This document shows, one piece after another, positions 1 to 10,207 of a stretch of DNA of 64,000 nucleotides. A program made the translations under genes and the position numbers. The notes below the pieces were generated by a model. It was not told where the DNA came from. It saw only the letters and a program-made list of their open reading frames with translations, and made no database searches. Every line of letters begins with the position of its first letter. Position 1 is the first letter of the stretch. The stretch lies in contig CAWGTA010000013.1 of assembly GCA_963825305.1 (NCBI GenBank), positions 372,001 to 436,000 on the forward strand, written 5' to 3'. This DNA is from PSRJ01 sp963825305. GTDB taxonomy: Bacteria; Acidobacteriota; Terriglobia; Bryobacterales; Bryobacteraceae.

Positions 1-247
1 GGCCGGCGTGCTGCGGATGGTGCTGCGGCAGGGTATGACGCTGGCGGGCACGGGTATAGCTATTGGTCTGCTGCTGAGCGTGATGGCGAGCAGGGCGCTC
101 ACCGTCGCGCTGCGCATTTCGTCGTTCAATGTGCCCCTGCTGGGACTGGTTGTGCTCGTGCTGCTGGGCATGGCCGCTCTGGGCGCCTATATCCCCGCGC
201 GGCGCGCATCGCTGCTCGATCCGAATATCGTCTTGCGACAGGAGTAG
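1..247 (+). CDS. FtsX/MacB-type ABC transporter permease, C-terminal part (gene starts before the window)
   Basis: Only the last ~80 residues are inside the window; the reading frame is open from base 2. They hold two hydrophobic segments (around TLAGTGIAIGLLLSVMA and LLGLVVLVLLGMAALGAY) and end in IPARRASLLDPN-VLRQE. The next gene ends in almost the same residues, and the DNA of the two ends is also nearly identical. This is the C-terminal FtsX domain of an orphan duplicated permease as found in acidobacteria. The stop codon directly abuts the next start, so the two are probably co-transcribed paralogues. Function is inferred from family. Confidence 0.85.
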   Translation, partial: AGVLRMVLRQGMTLAGTGIAIGLLLSVMASRALTVALRISSFNVPLLGLVVLVLLGMAALGAYIPARRASLLDPNIVLRQE

Positions 248-2707
248 ATGATGCTGCACGATTTCCGTTATGCCTTGCGCACCTTGCGCCAGAACCCCGG
301 CTTTGCGCTGGTGGCGATCATTTCGCTGGCCCTGGGCATCGGCGCCAACGCAGCAATCTATAGCTTCGCGGACGCACTGATTTTGCGGCCCATGGCCGTG
401 CCGCACGCTTCCGAAGTCATGGCCGTGCAGTCGCAGATGCGCGGCGAGAGCATTGCCGGGCTGGCCAATTATTCTCAGGTCTCATATCCGGATTATCGCG
501 ATCTACGCGACCGCAGCCAGTCGTTTGCCGGACTGACCGCAGCGCAGTACGCCCCGTTTGGAGTTTCGCTGGCCAAAGGCGTCCTGCCGGAGATGAAGTT
601 CGGAACCTTTGTGAGCGGCAATTTCTTTAGCGTTCTCGACATCGCACCGGCGTTGGGACGAAGCTTCAGCCCCAGCGAAGACCAGGCGCCCGGGCGCGAC
701 GCTGTAGTTGTCCTCGGCTACGACTTGTGGAAGAACACTTTTGGCGGACGCCCCGAGGCCATCGGCAGCACCATCTTTCTCAACGGGATTCCTTTCACGG
801 TAATCGGCGTTACGCCGGAGCCGTTTCGTGGACCGTACAACCTGATTCGCTCCGATCTTTTCGTTCCGATGGCGATGGAGCCTCAGTTGGCGGGCGAGCG
901 AAGCCTGCGCGAACAACGTGCCACCCGCGCCTTGTTTGTCAACGGGCGGCTGAAGCCGGGAGTCAGCGTGTCGCAGGCCGCCGCCGAAGCGCGCGTTATC
1001 GGACAACAGTTGGCCAGAGCCTATCCGGATACCAACCGCACCACCTCGCTGGTAGTGGACACCGACACACAGGCCCGGATGCGGCTTGGTATAGGTAACG
1101 CACTGATCGTCGGTTTTCTGTTGGCGCTGGCAGTAGTGGTGCTGTTGATCGCCTGCGCCAACGTCATGAACCTGATGCTGAGCCGCGCGCGGGCTCGCTC
1201 GCGTGAGATTGCCGTGCGGTTGGCCATGGGCGCGGGCCGGTCGCGCCTGGTCCGTCAACTGTTAACCGAGAGCCTGGTGATTGCCTTACTGGGTGGTGTG
1301 CTGGGACTGATGGTGGCGGAAATGGGTGTGGATCTGTTCTCCCATTTGAGCGTCCCCAGCGACATCCCTATCGTGATCGACCCGCGGCTGGACGTGCGCG
1401 TGTTCTTCTTTGCGCTCTTGATTTCGGTAGCGAGCGCCCTGCTGTTTGGGCTCGTCCCGGCGTTGCAGAGCACCCGGCCCGATCTGGTGCCGGCGCTCAA
1501 ATCCGGCAGGGCAGAAGGCGGAAAGCGGCGCCGATTCCTTGGAAGGAACGCCCTGGTGGTCGCGCAGGTGGCCGGTTCGCTCCTGTTGTTGGTCTTCGCA
1601 ACGCAGGCCTACCGCGGCTCCGCGATCGTCCTCTCGTCGTCTCCGGGATTCCGCACGGACCACCTCTTGCTGGCTGGTTTCGACCCGGGCCTGGCTCGGT
1701 ACAGCGATACGCAAACGCAAGATTTCTACAGGAACCTGCTGGAGCGAAGCAGAACCCTCAGTGGGGTGAAGTCCGCGGCTCTGACTCAGCAACTGCCGAT
1801 GTCGGCAACGGGAGGCGCGACCCGCGTAGTTCCCGAAGGGGTAATGCTGCCGCCGGGAACCGAAGCGATCACTATGCTTGGTAACACGGTAAGCGACGGG
1901 TACTTCGGCACTGCGGGAATACCTATTGTGGAAGGCCGTGAATTTCGCGTGACTGACGGCGCCGCTTCCCCGCGCGTGGCAATTGTGAACGAACTGGTGG
2001 CACGCAAGTACTATCCGAAACAGAGCGTCATCGGTAAGCGGTTCCGGCTGGCTGGTTCCGACAAGCCGCCCGTTGAGATCGTAGGCGTCGCGAAGCTGAG
2101 CAAGTACTCCTTCATGGTGGAGCCGCCGTTCGAATACATCTATCTGCCGCTGGCCCAAAACCCCCAGACGAGAATGACGTTGATGCTGCAGACTGCCGGG
2201 CCCTCCAGTGCAGCCGCCGCCCCGCTGCGCGCGCTGGTCCGTTCCCTGGATGGGCAGCAGCCGGTTTTCAGCGTCCGCACGATGGAAGAGTTCTTCGACC
2301 AAAGGGCAACGCAGACTCTGGGCTTGCTGAACAATACTATGGCGGGGATGGGGGTGCTCGGATTGGTGCTGGCGCTGGTCGGCCTGTACGGCCTGATGAC
2401 GTATTCGGTCGGCTTGCGGCAGCGCGAGATTGGAATTCGCATGGCCGTGGGCGCCGCTCAGAGCAGCGTCTTGAAGATGATGCTGAGGCAGGGGTTGGTG
2501 CTGGCTGGCACGGGAGTGGCGATCGGGCTGCTCCTCAGCATTCTGGCCGGCAATTCGACTACGGCCATGATCGGCACGTCGAACTTCTATTTGCCGCTGG
2601 TAGCGCTGGTATGTTTCGGGCTGCTGGCAGCGGCCGCACTGGGCGCCTACATTCCCGCGCGGCGCGCATCACTGCTCGATCCGAATGTGGTCTTGCGGCA
2701 AGAGTAA
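248..2707 (+). CDS. Acidobacterial-type duplicated orphan permease (MacB/FtsX ABC permease)
   Basis: An 819-residue membrane protein. It has an N-terminal MacB-like periplasmic core after a first membrane segment (residues ~18-43). A first FtsX permease domain follows (membrane segments at about 278-310, 340-365 and 385-408), then a hydrophobic segment near 435, a second soluble domain and a second FtsX domain (about 695-815). This double MacB_PCD-FtsX layout without its own ATPase is typical of the ADOP family, thought to act in export or lipoprotein handling. The start is ATG 248 or ATG 251, right after the paralogue's stop. A short GC palindrome follows the stop. Confidence 0.9.
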   Translation: MMLHDFRYALRTLRQNPGFALVAIISLALGIGANAAIYSFADALILRPMAVPHASEVMAVQSQMRGESIAGLANYSQVSYPDYRDLRDRSQSFAGLTAAQYAPFGVSLAKGVLPEMKFGTFVSGNFFSVLDIAPALGRSFSPSEDQAPGRDAVVVLGYDLWKNTFGGRPEAIGSTIFLNGIPFTVIGVTPEPFRGPYNLIRSDLFVPMAMEPQLAGERSLREQRATRALFVNGRLKPGVSVSQAAAEARVIGQQLARAYPDTNRTTSLVVDTDTQARMRLGIGNALIVGFLLALAVVVLLIACANVMNLMLSRARARSREIAVRLAMGAGRSRLVRQLLTESLVIALLGGVLGLMVAEMGVDLFSHLSVPSDIPIVIDPRLDVRVFFFALLISVASALLFGLVPALQSTRPDLVPALKSGRAEGGKRRRFLGRNALVVAQVAGSLLLLVFATQAYRGSAIVLSSSPGFRTDHLLLAGFDPGLARYSDTQTQDFYRNLLERSRTLSGVKSAALTQQLPMSATGGATRVVPEGVMLPPGTEAITMLGNTVSDGYFGTAGIPIVEGREFRVTDGAASPRVAIVNELVARKYYPKQSVIGKRFRLAGSDKPPVEIVGVAKLSKYSFMVEPPFEYIYLPLAQNPQTRMTLMLQTAGPSSAAAAPLRALVRSLDGQQPVFSVRTMEEFFDQRATQTLGLLNNTMAGMGVLGLVLALVGLYGLMTYSVGLRQREIGIRMAVGAAQSSVLKMMLRQGLVLAGTGVAIGLLLSILAGNSTTAMIGTSNFYLPLVALVCFGLLAAAALGAYIPARRASLLDPNVVLRQE

Positions 2708-2730
2708 CGCCGGCGGTCTTTGCCGCCGGT
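2705..2730. repeat. GC palindrome of the CGGCGG-tctt-CCGCCG family
   Basis: The stop codon of the permease runs into an inverted repeat with arms CCGGCGG and CCGCCGG around a short T-rich loop. Near-identical copies follow the stops at 29071 and 31356, and related ones occur at 21051, 37158, 38174 and 46195. It may act as a terminator-like hairpin, but no clear T-run follows. Confidence 0.7.
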
Positions 2731-2737
2731 GGGGCGG

Positions 2738-3334
2738 CTACATCTTTGGCCAGTCCTCAATCTTGACCCGCGCCACCAGCGCCGCTCCGCCCTTGCCGTC
2801 GGAACCGAAGATCAACGCCTCACCATCCGCCAGGCCCGATGACAGTTGCGGAAACGCGCGATTGATGTTGGGAAAGTGAGTCACGATGATGGTGTTGTTG
2901 CCCTTCGGAAACTCGGTTACTTTCTTCTGCAGCCACTCGGATTGCGATTCCGTGGTGCCACGCATGTTTTGACCGTTATCACCCAGTTCGGGGTACGTCC
3001 GCGGCTTGGGAAATTGCGCGTAGCGCACCGTCTCGAGAGCCCGGTACGTGGGGCTGGCGAGCACGTCGCCGATGGGAATCTTCAAATCGCGTAGAGCTTT
3101 CCCCATGGCAGCCGCGCTGGCGCGCCCGGCTTCATCCAGTTGACGCTCAAAGGTGACGTTGTCGGGGTTGGCGGTTTGTTTGTCGGGTGCATCGCGGGGT
3201 GAACTGGCATGGCGCATCAGGATGACGAATCCGCCCTGCCGCAGAGCTTTCACTAGAGCGTCACCGGACAGGGTTTGCGCGTGCGCGGTGGAGAACAGCG
3301 CCAGTACCGGTAGTGCCCAAGTCAGGGATTTCAT
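2738..3334 (-). CDS. Secreted histidine phosphatase family protein
   Basis: A 198-residue protein with a cleavable signal peptide (1-19, ending AHA). The histidine-phosphatase (phosphoglycerate-mutase-like) signature follows, with LMRHA at residues 39-43, so the usual RHG is RHA. A mid-domain Glu lies in the YRALET segment, and the second catalytic His is in VTHFPNI. The location should be periplasmic; the substrate is unknown. It lies upstream of and on the same strand as neither permease; the DinB-like gene starts 5' of it on the same strand. Confidence 0.82.
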   Translation of the reverse strand: MKSLTWALPVLALFSTAHAQTLSGDALVKALRQGGFVILMRHASSPRDAPDKQTANPDNVTFERQLDEAGRASAAAMGKALRDLKIPIGDVLASPTYRALETVRYAQFPKPRTYPELGDNGQNMRGTTESQSEWLQKKVTEFPKGNNTIIVTHFPNINRAFPQLSSGLADGEALIFGSDGKGGAALVARVKIEDWPKM

Positions 3335-3360
3335 ACGCGACCTCCTTGCAATACGCCTCG

Positions 3361-3386
3361 TGGGGCAGCCCGGAAGGGCTGCCCCA
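3361..3386 (-). terminator. Perfect GC hairpin between DinB-like and histidine phosphatase genes
   Basis: Ten-base arms TGGGGCAGCC and GGCTGCCCCA enclose a six-base loop. It lies just 3' of the DinB-like gene and 27 bases 5' of the phosphatase start on the same strand. There is no T-run, so it could be a dispersed palindrome rather than an intrinsic terminator. Confidence 0.45.
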
Positions 3387-3392
3387 CAGCGA

Positions 3393-3965
3393 TCACTGCT
3401 TCCTGGGCGCGCGAGGTTCGGAAGCCGGCGGCACGATGCTCTTGATCCGCATGTAAGTGACCATGCTTCCGTAGATCTCGTTGTTGTGCCCGTAATTCAG
3501 GATCAACAGGGCCATCCGCAGATTGCGCGTTTGCCGGCCATTTTCCTGGGTGATGTCAATCATCTCCGTGCCGGACTTGTCTGTCAGCGCAGTGTACACA
3601 GCGTCGCAATAATCAAACGCTTCGTTCAGCGCCTTCACCAGTTCGGCTTTGGTCGTCAACTCTTCCAGATTGTTGCCTGCGTTCGGATTCTTTTCGCCCT
3701 TCGCTTGGGAACACCAAAGATAGTTATAGTTCGCGATGTGCCCGAGCTGCGCGCCAAACGAGCGTACGTTTTCCTGCAGGCCGGGGCGCATCAGGTAGTT
3801 TTCTTCCGGCACCTTTTCGGCGGATCGCACAATGTTGTTTCGGTTGTTAACGAAGGCCTGATGAAGCCATGTGGACAGCGGGTTCGCCGTAGGCTGCTGG
3901 CCCGTCTGCGCGGCGGCAGGAATTGTCAAAAGGGGTAATAGCGCGACCACAAAAAGCTTGCTCAT
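3393..3965 (-). CDS. DinB-like four-helix-bundle protein, secreted
   Basis: A 190-residue protein with an N-terminal signal peptide (1-19, ending AAA), then a DinB/YfiT-type helical bundle. Candidate metal-binding His residues are in GHIANYNYLWC and LNYGHNNEIYG. DinB-family proteins bind a divalent metal; several are thiol transferases, but the acidobacterial secreted ones have no known role. It starts 7 bases after the stop of the upstream alpha/beta hydrolase, so the two are likely one transcription unit. Confidence 0.8.
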   Translation of the reverse strand: MSKLFVVALLPLLTIPAAAQTGQQPTANPLSTWLHQAFVNNRNNIVRSAEKVPEENYLMRPGLQENVRSFGAQLGHIANYNYLWCSQAKGEKNPNAGNNLEELTTKAELVKALNEAFDYCDAVYTALTDKSGTEMIDITQENGRQTRNLRMALLILNYGHNNEIYGSMVTYMRIKSIVPPASEPRAPRKQ

Positions 3966-3972
3966 TGTCTCC

Positions 3973-4827
3973 TCACTTGTGTCTGGCGATAAAGTCTATC
4001 ACGGCTCGATTAAACTCATTGGGCTGCTCCCAGTAGGCCGAGTGGCCCGCTTCGGGGATGACGATCGACTGCGAGTTTTTGATGTGCGCCGCGAACGATT
4101 TTTGCACCGGCGGGGGCGCATACATGTCGGCGCCGCCGGTGAGCAGGAGCGTCGGCACCTTGATGGTTTCGAGCAGGGCGAAGGTGATCGGGTTGCGCAT
4201 GGGCTGCGCGGGGGCCCGCGGCCCTTCCGGCCGGCTGATTTTCTCCAGCTCCATCCAGCGCCTGGTGCCTTCCGGCTGGGCGGCCCGGTATGAGGGGCCG
4301 ACCTCGCGGACTTCCGGCGGCAACGCGTCGAACTGCGGGGGCCTGATGCGGCGCCCCAGCTCCAGAAATTCCGGGTCCTGGACGCCGCCGATGCTGTTGG
4401 CGACCACCAGGCTGCGCAGCCGTTCGGGGAACGAGAGCGCGAAATCGAAAGCGACGAACCCGCCGGCCGCGGTGCCGACCAGGTGGACGCGATCGATGTG
4501 CAGAGAGTCGAGCAGGGCCAGCAGGTCGTCCGCGCCGGTGCCAGGCTGGGGCCCCGCAGGGTCGATTTCGGTGCGGCCCCAACCGCGGCGGTCGAAAGCG
4601 ATAACGCGGTAGCCGGCTGCGGTCAACGCCGGAATCTGGTATTCCCAAACGCGGCTGCTTCCGGTGGCCGCGTGTAAGAGCACCACGGGAATGCCGCTAC
4701 CGCCGGTGTCTCTATAAAAGATGCGTGCGCCGGGGACCGCCGCATACGCTTCGTGAACCGGAGTTTGGGCTGACATGGAGTTAGCCAGGAGCCACAGGGC
4801 TGCCGCGGTCAGACGTGGCACGCGCAT
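3973..4827 (-). CDS. Alpha/beta-hydrolase fold protein lacking the nucleophile serine
   Basis: A 284-residue protein with signal peptide (about 1-21), then a complete alpha/beta-hydrolase domain: oxyanion-loop region LLHAATGSS (50-58), FDRRGWGRTE (79-87), acid GGADMY (D234) and catalytic His in EAGHSAYWEQP (H262). At the nucleophile elbow the usual GxSxG reads GTAAG (118-122), so residue 120 is Ala (codon gcg; Ser tcg is one base away). It is therefore either a non-hydrolytic binding or scaffold member or a member of another mechanistic class. It is probably co-transcribed with the DinB-like gene. Confidence 0.82.
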   Translation of the reverse strand: MRVPRLTAAALWLLANSMSAQTPVHEAYAAVPGARIFYRDTGGSGIPVVLLHAATGSSRVWEYQIPALTAAGYRVIAFDRRGWGRTEIDPAGPQPGTGADDLLALLDSLHIDRVHLVGTAAGGFVAFDFALSFPERLRSLVVANSIGGVQDPEFLELGRRIRPPQFDALPPEVREVGPSYRAAQPEGTRRWMELEKISRPEGPRAPAQPMRNPITFALLETIKVPTLLLTGGADMYAPPPVQKSFAAHIKNSQSIVIPEAGHSAYWEQPNEFNRAVIDFIARHK

Positions 4828-4950
4828 GCAGACATAGTAACGCGGCGGGCCGGCGCGAATATGGGCGTTCGACCAGGTGCGGCTGGAGAGCGCGGGACCG
4901 CCGTGCCGGTGGGCGACGTCGCGTATGCTGCCCGGTGCTGAATCTTGCTG

Positions 4951-5003
4951 TTGACGAAAGCTCCCTAAATGTGTAATTATTCATTTTGGTGAATAAAAAT
5001 TCA
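4951..5003 (+). promoter_or_regulatory. arg operon promoter with two tandem ARG boxes (ArgR operator)
   Basis: A -35 TTGACG (4951-4956) and a -10-like TAATTA (4974-4979) are spaced 17 bp. Two ARG boxes overlap and follow the -10: TGTGTAATTATTCA (4970-4983) and TGAATAAAAATTCA (4990-5003). The second is a perfect match to the TGAAT-wwww-ATTCA consensus. As 18-bp boxes they are separated by 2 bp, as in E. coli argR. Binding would cover the -10 and start site. argR itself is the last gene of the operon, which suggests autoregulation. Confidence 0.85.
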
Positions 5004-5005
5004 AG

Positions 5006-5950
5006 GTGCCTGCTCCCACGACCAACCCGATTCTGAAAACTAGCGGATCCGATCTGCTGCGCGATCTCGACCTCACCGACGATGAGCTGCGTCTCCCTGC
5101 TGGACCTCGCTTCCGACGTCAAACGGCGGCCTGCCGACTACGCGCATGCGCTCGCGGGCAAGTCGATCGCGCTGCTGTTTGAAAAGCCGTCGCTGCGCAC
5201 GCGGCTGACGTTTGAGCTGGCGATCAAGCAGGTCGGCGGCGAGTCGGTCTTCTGCGAAGGCCCCATCGGCGGGCGCGAGCCGCTGAAGGATGTCGCGCGC
5301 AATCTGGACCGCTGGGTCAATGGCATCGTCGCGCGCGTGTTCTCGCAGGACACCGTCGAGGAGCTGGCGCGCTGGTCGGCGGTGCCGGTGATCAACGCGC
5401 TGAGCGATCTCTACCATCCCTGCCAGGCGCTGGCGGATGTGCAGACCATTCGCGAGCACTTCGGCGATCTGAAGGGGCTGAAGCTGGCCTTCGTCGGCGA
5501 CGGCAACAACGTGGCGCATTCGCTGATGCTGACGGCCATGCGGCTGGGCATGGATTTCGCGCTGGGCTGCCCGCAGGGCTATCGTGCCGAACCCGGAAAT
5601 CGTGGCGCAGGCCGAAGGGCTGGCGGCGGTTTCGGGCGCTGCGCTGGTGATCACGCACGATCCGGCCCGAGGCGCTCGCGGCGCGCACGCCGTCTACACC
5701 GATGTGTGGGCCAGCATGGGGCAGGAGCGAGGAAGCGGCGCGGCGCAAGAAGGCGTTTCATCCGTACCAGGTGAACGACGAACTGTTTTCGCAGGCGCGG
5801 CCGGATGCCATTTTCATGCACTGCCTGCCTGCCAAGCGCGGCGAAGAAGTCACCGACGCCGTGATGGAAGCGCGACGCTCGGTGGTGTTCGACCAGGCGG
5901 AAAACCGGCTGCACGCGCAGAAGGCGCTGCTGCTGATGATGCTAGCCTGA
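5006..5950 (+). pseudogene. argF: Ornithine carbamoyltransferase, three +1 frameshifts
   Basis: Catalyses ornithine + carbamoyl phosphate to citrulline. GTG 5006 is the only start ahead of the first indel, and it has no clear Shine-Dalgarno. Conserved pieces lie in successive frames: KPSLRTRLTFE (carbamoyl-phosphate site), DLYHPCQALAD, FVGDGNNV, then HCLPAKRGEEVTD (ornithine loop). One extra base each at about 5090, 5583 and 5728 restores a continuous full-length protein ending at TGA 5948. All motifs survive, so this is either very recent decay or local sequence error. First gene of argFGHR. Confidence 0.85.
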
Positions 5951-5970
5951 AACGGCACAGAAGATAAACC

Positions 5971-5993
5971 GGCACAGCAGGAATGCCTGTGCT
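5971..5993 (+). repeat. Short palindrome between argF and argG
   Basis: Arms GGCACAG and CTGTGCT around a nine-base loop, 14 bases before the argG start. It is similar in style to the CACAGGCC hairpins at 37010 and 52148. It could be a dispersed palindrome or an mRNA-processing hairpin. Confidence 0.45.
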
Positions 5994-6006
5994 ACAGAAC
6001 AAGATT

Positions 6007-7237
<1,231 letters not shown>

Positions 7238-7241
<4 letters not shown>

Positions 7242-8629
7242 AGCTGTGGGGCGGGCGGTTTGAAGCGGGGCCTTCGGAAGTCTTCGAGCGATTCTCCGGG
7301 TCGCTGGATTTCGACCGGCGGCTGATCGATGCCGATATTCGCGGCTCGCAGGCGTTCGCGCGGGCGCTCGAACGCGTCGGCATCCTGACGGCGGAAGAGC
7401 GCGCGCAGATCGTCGCGGCGTTCGACGCAGATCCGCGCCGAGGCGGCGAAGCCCGGATTCTTCGAAGGCGCCACGGACGAAGACGTCCACACGCTGGTGA
7501 TCCGCAAGCTGAAGGAGCGCGCCGGCGCGGTGGCCGACAAGATCCACACCGGGCGCAGCCGCAACGAGCAGGTTTCGCTCGATATGCGGCTGTGGCTGCG
7601 CGAAGAGTGCGACCGATCGCGCAGGCCCTGCTGTGCGGCGTGATGGGCCGCGCTGCTGGATCTGGCGGACGCGTATCCCGACGCGGTGATCCCCGGCTAC
7701 ACGCACATGCGCCGCGCCCAGGCCGTGCTCTGGCCGCACTACCTGCTGGCGTATTTCGAAATGTTCGCGCGCGATTGGGAGCGGTTCGGCGAAGCCGCGC
7801 GGACGCGCCAACGTGCTGCCGCTCGGCTCCGGCGCGCTGGCGGGCAGCGGGTTTCCGTTCGACCGCGAAGCCATGGCGCGCGACCTGGGCTTCGACGCGA
7901 TCACGCGCAACAGCATGGACGTTTCGGGCGACCGCGATTTCGCGCTCGACTTTCTCTACGCCGCGTACGCGTCACCATGCTCCACCTGAGCCGCCTGGCC
8001 GAGGACTGGATTCTCTATTCGAGCGAAGAGTTCGGCTGGATGGAGTTGGGCGACGGCGTCACCAGCGGTTCCAGCCTGATGCCGCAGAAGAAGAATCCGG
8101 ATTCGCTCGAACTGATCCGCGGCAAGAGCGGCCGCGTGATGGGTGCCTCACGTCGCTGATTGGTGACGATGAAGGGCCTGCCGATGACCTACAATCGCGA
8201 CATGCAGGAGGACAAGGAGCCGCTGTTCGAAGCCGCCGACCAGTTGGCGGGCTCGCTCGAGATGGCGCGCGTGGTGATCGAATCGGCCAAGCTGAATCCG
8301 GCACGCGCCGGCCGCGGCGGCGGAAGAGAGCTGGGTGGTGGCGACCGATCTGGCCGAGGCGCTGGCGCGCGCCGGCACGCCGTTCCACCAGGCGCATCAG
8401 ATTGTGGGCCGGTTCGTGCTGGAAAGCGTGCGCGGCGGCAAGAAGCCGGCGGATTGGACGGCGGAGGAGATGCGGCGTTTCGCTCCGGAATTCACCAGCG
8501 ATTTCGCGGCGCTTCTCGATCCGCGCCGAGGGCATGAAGTCGCGCGAGATTCCGGGCGGAACGGGCTACCTGGCTGTGGCTGCGGCGCTGGCCGAAGCCA
8601 AGGAGCGACTGGGAAAGTTGATGGTATGA
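7238..8629 (+). pseudogene. argH: Argininosuccinate lyase, multiple frameshifts
   Basis: Splits argininosuccinate into arginine and fumarate. The N-terminus MKLWGGRF is intact, and HTGRSRNEQVSLDMRLWL, PGYTHMRRAQ, LPLGSGALAGSGFPFDR and the signature GSSLMPQKKNPD are all present but in different frames. Inferred indels: +1 near 7430, 7649, 7809, 8162, 8310 and 8527; -1 near 7616, 7970 and 8143. It overlaps argG (4 bp) and argR (4 bp), so the operon's translational coupling is still visible. Confidence 0.85.
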
Positions 8630-9064
8630 GCAAGAGCTACCGACAAGGACAGATCCTCAAGTTGATCCGCAGCCAGAATGTCCTCACGCAGGAAGAACTG
8701 GCGCAGGAACTGCGCAAGCAGGGGATCGCGGCCACGCAGGTGACGCTCTCGCGCGACATCCGCGAACTGCGCCTGGTGAAGACGCGGGAAGGCTATCAGG
8801 AAATGGCGCCCGAAGAGCGGGGCCCGGCATTTCCACTGCTGGCCGCCGAGTTTCTGCTGGACGTGCGCTGCGCGCAGAACCTGGTGGTGCTGAGGACGGC
8901 TCCCGGGCCACGCCAACTCGGTGGCGGTGGCGCTGGATCAGGAAGAGTGGCCGGAGGTGGTGGGCACGATCGCCGGCGACGATACGATTCTGGTGATCAC
9001 GCCCGACAGCGCCACCGCCGAGGTGGTGCAGGAGAAACTCATGACCATTTTGGAGGGGAGCTGA
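8626..9064 (+). pseudogene. argR: Arginine repressor ArgR, one frameshift
   Basis: The arginine-sensing repressor expected to bind the ARG boxes at 4970-5003. The N-terminal winged HTH (RQGQILKLIRSQNVLTQEELAQEL, ATQVTLSRDIRELRLVK) is intact up to TAPG. One extra base near 8908 moves the C-terminal hexamerisation and arginine-binding domain (WPEVVGTIAGDDTILVI) into another frame, ending at TGA 9062. The length after correction (about 145 residues) is normal. If the indel is real, the DNA-binding half would be made without its co-repressor domain. Confidence 0.85.
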
Positions 9065-9100
9065 CGGTGGTTTGGGCGTATACTGCCAGCAGGAGGGGCT

Positions 9101-9613
9101 ATGGTCAGGTTCGCATCCGTCGCGGTTCTCTTACTCAGTGTGTTCGCGGCCAACGGGCAGGTACTGAGCCCTCGCAAGACCACGTCCATCACGATTGAAG
9201 GCAAGAAGATTACGGTGGGGTATGGCGCGCCTTCGATGCGCGGCCGCAAGGTGATGGGACGCTTGGTTCCGTACGGGGAAGTGTGGTGCGCCGGGGCCAA
9301 CGACGCGACGTCGCTCGACACCGAGGCCGACCTGGACATCGGCGGCTTGAAAGTTCCCAAGGGAAGCTACACGCTGTGGGCGCTTCCGAACTCGGACGAG
9401 TGGCGGTTCATTGTGAACAAAGAGACCGGACAGTGGCATACCGAGTATCGCGAAGAGCACGATCTGGGCCGGGTCAAAATGAGCGTGAAAGCTCTCCCGG
9501 AGCCCGTGGAAGTTTTCCGCATTGAGTTATCCTCCACGGGCGGGAGCAAAGGCAAGCTGGCGCTAATCTGGGAAAATACCGAGGCTTCTGTACCGATCAA
9601 CGTGGTGCGCTAA
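9101..9613 (+). CDS. DUF2911 domain protein, secreted
   Basis: A 170-residue protein with signal peptide (1-19, ending ANG) and one DUF2911 domain: VGYGAPSMRGRKVMGRLVPYGEVWCAGAN, KVPKGSYTLWALPNSDEW, DLGRVKM and the C-terminal LALIWENTEASVPI. The function of DUF2911 is unknown; members are common secreted proteins of Bacteroidetes and Acidobacteria. It lies 36 bases after argR on the same strand, with its own SD-like aggaggg before ATG 9101, so it is probably a separate gene. No indels are needed to read it. Confidence 0.85.
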   Translation: MVRFASVAVLLLSVFAANGQVLSPRKTTSITIEGKKITVGYGAPSMRGRKVMGRLVPYGEVWCAGANDATSLDTEADLDIGGLKVPKGSYTLWALPNSDEWRFIVNKETGQWHTEYREEHDLGRVKMSVKALPEPVEVFRIELSSTGGSKGKLALIWENTEASVPINVVR

Positions 9614-9619
9614 CGCGCA

Positions 9620-10126
9620 CTAGCCGGCTGCGACGACGTATGAGGAGCCGTTGCTGGACAGCGCCCGGCGCATCGTCTTGGTCGCAGTGAGTTCTTTCCG
9701 GTGTACCCGGTGCAGCCATGCGGAACTAAGGACGCGCACGACCTCGGCGGGTTCGAAGGGCGCCGCCAGCACGTCGTAGGCTCCCAGGTTCAGGGCTTCC
9801 GCCCACAGATACTCGTCCGCCAGCCGTGAGGTTACGATCAAGGAAGGCGGGTCCGGTAGCTGGGACATTTGATCGAGCAAGTCACGCCAGGAATCCTTCC
9901 CCACATTTTTCTCGCAGACGACGATGTGTAATCCATCATGCCCCAGCAGCGACACGGCCGAAGGGAGGGACGTGCTGGTCTGAAGCTTCCACTCGGAGTC
10001 AGGGCACGAGGGCCACTCCGAGCGTGTGAAAATGGCGGCAAGGCCGGAACTGTCTTCATGGCCCAAGCCCACCGAAAGTACCTTAATTTGGTTGATTTCT
10101 TTTCCTTTATTAGGGTTACCCTTCAT
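9620..10126 (-). CDS. Degenerate response-regulator receiver-like protein
   Basis: A 168-residue protein with the alternating hydrophobic-strand pattern of a CheY-like receiver (KVLSVGLG, LHIVVCEKN, PSLIVTSR, GAYDVLAAPFEPAEVVRVL). The conserved phospho-acceptor Asp position appears to be Glu in IVVCEKN, and the usual acidic pair is missing. It is probably a phosphorylation-independent pseudo-receiver with no output domain. It lies downstream of the DUF2934 gene, 71 bases away, with a hairpin between them. The convergent DUF2911 gene ends 7 bases away. Confidence 0.65.
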   Translation of the reverse strand: MKGNPNKGKEINQIKVLSVGLGHEDSSGLAAIFTRSEWPSCPDSEWKLQTSTSLPSAVSLLGHDGLHIVVCEKNVGKDSWRDLLDQMSQLPDPPSLIVTSRLADEYLWAEALNLGAYDVLAAPFEPAEVVRVLSSAWLHRVHRKELTATKTMRRALSSNGSSYVVAAG

Positions 10127-10183
10127 ACGGGTTTCTCCACACTGATCCTGTCAACACGGGGTCACAAAAAGTTGCTCGGTTCC

Positions 10184-10207
10184 CGGTGCGTGAACGATCA
10201 CGCACCC
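10184..10207 (-). terminator. Strong hairpin overlapping the DUF2934 stop codon
   Basis: Nine-base perfect arms GGTGCGTGA and TCACGCACC with loop ACGA, embracing the TGA stop of the minus-strand DUF2934 gene. Read on the minus strand, a T5 run follows about 17 bases later. Likely a terminator or attenuator between this gene and the receiver-like gene. Confidence 0.55.
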
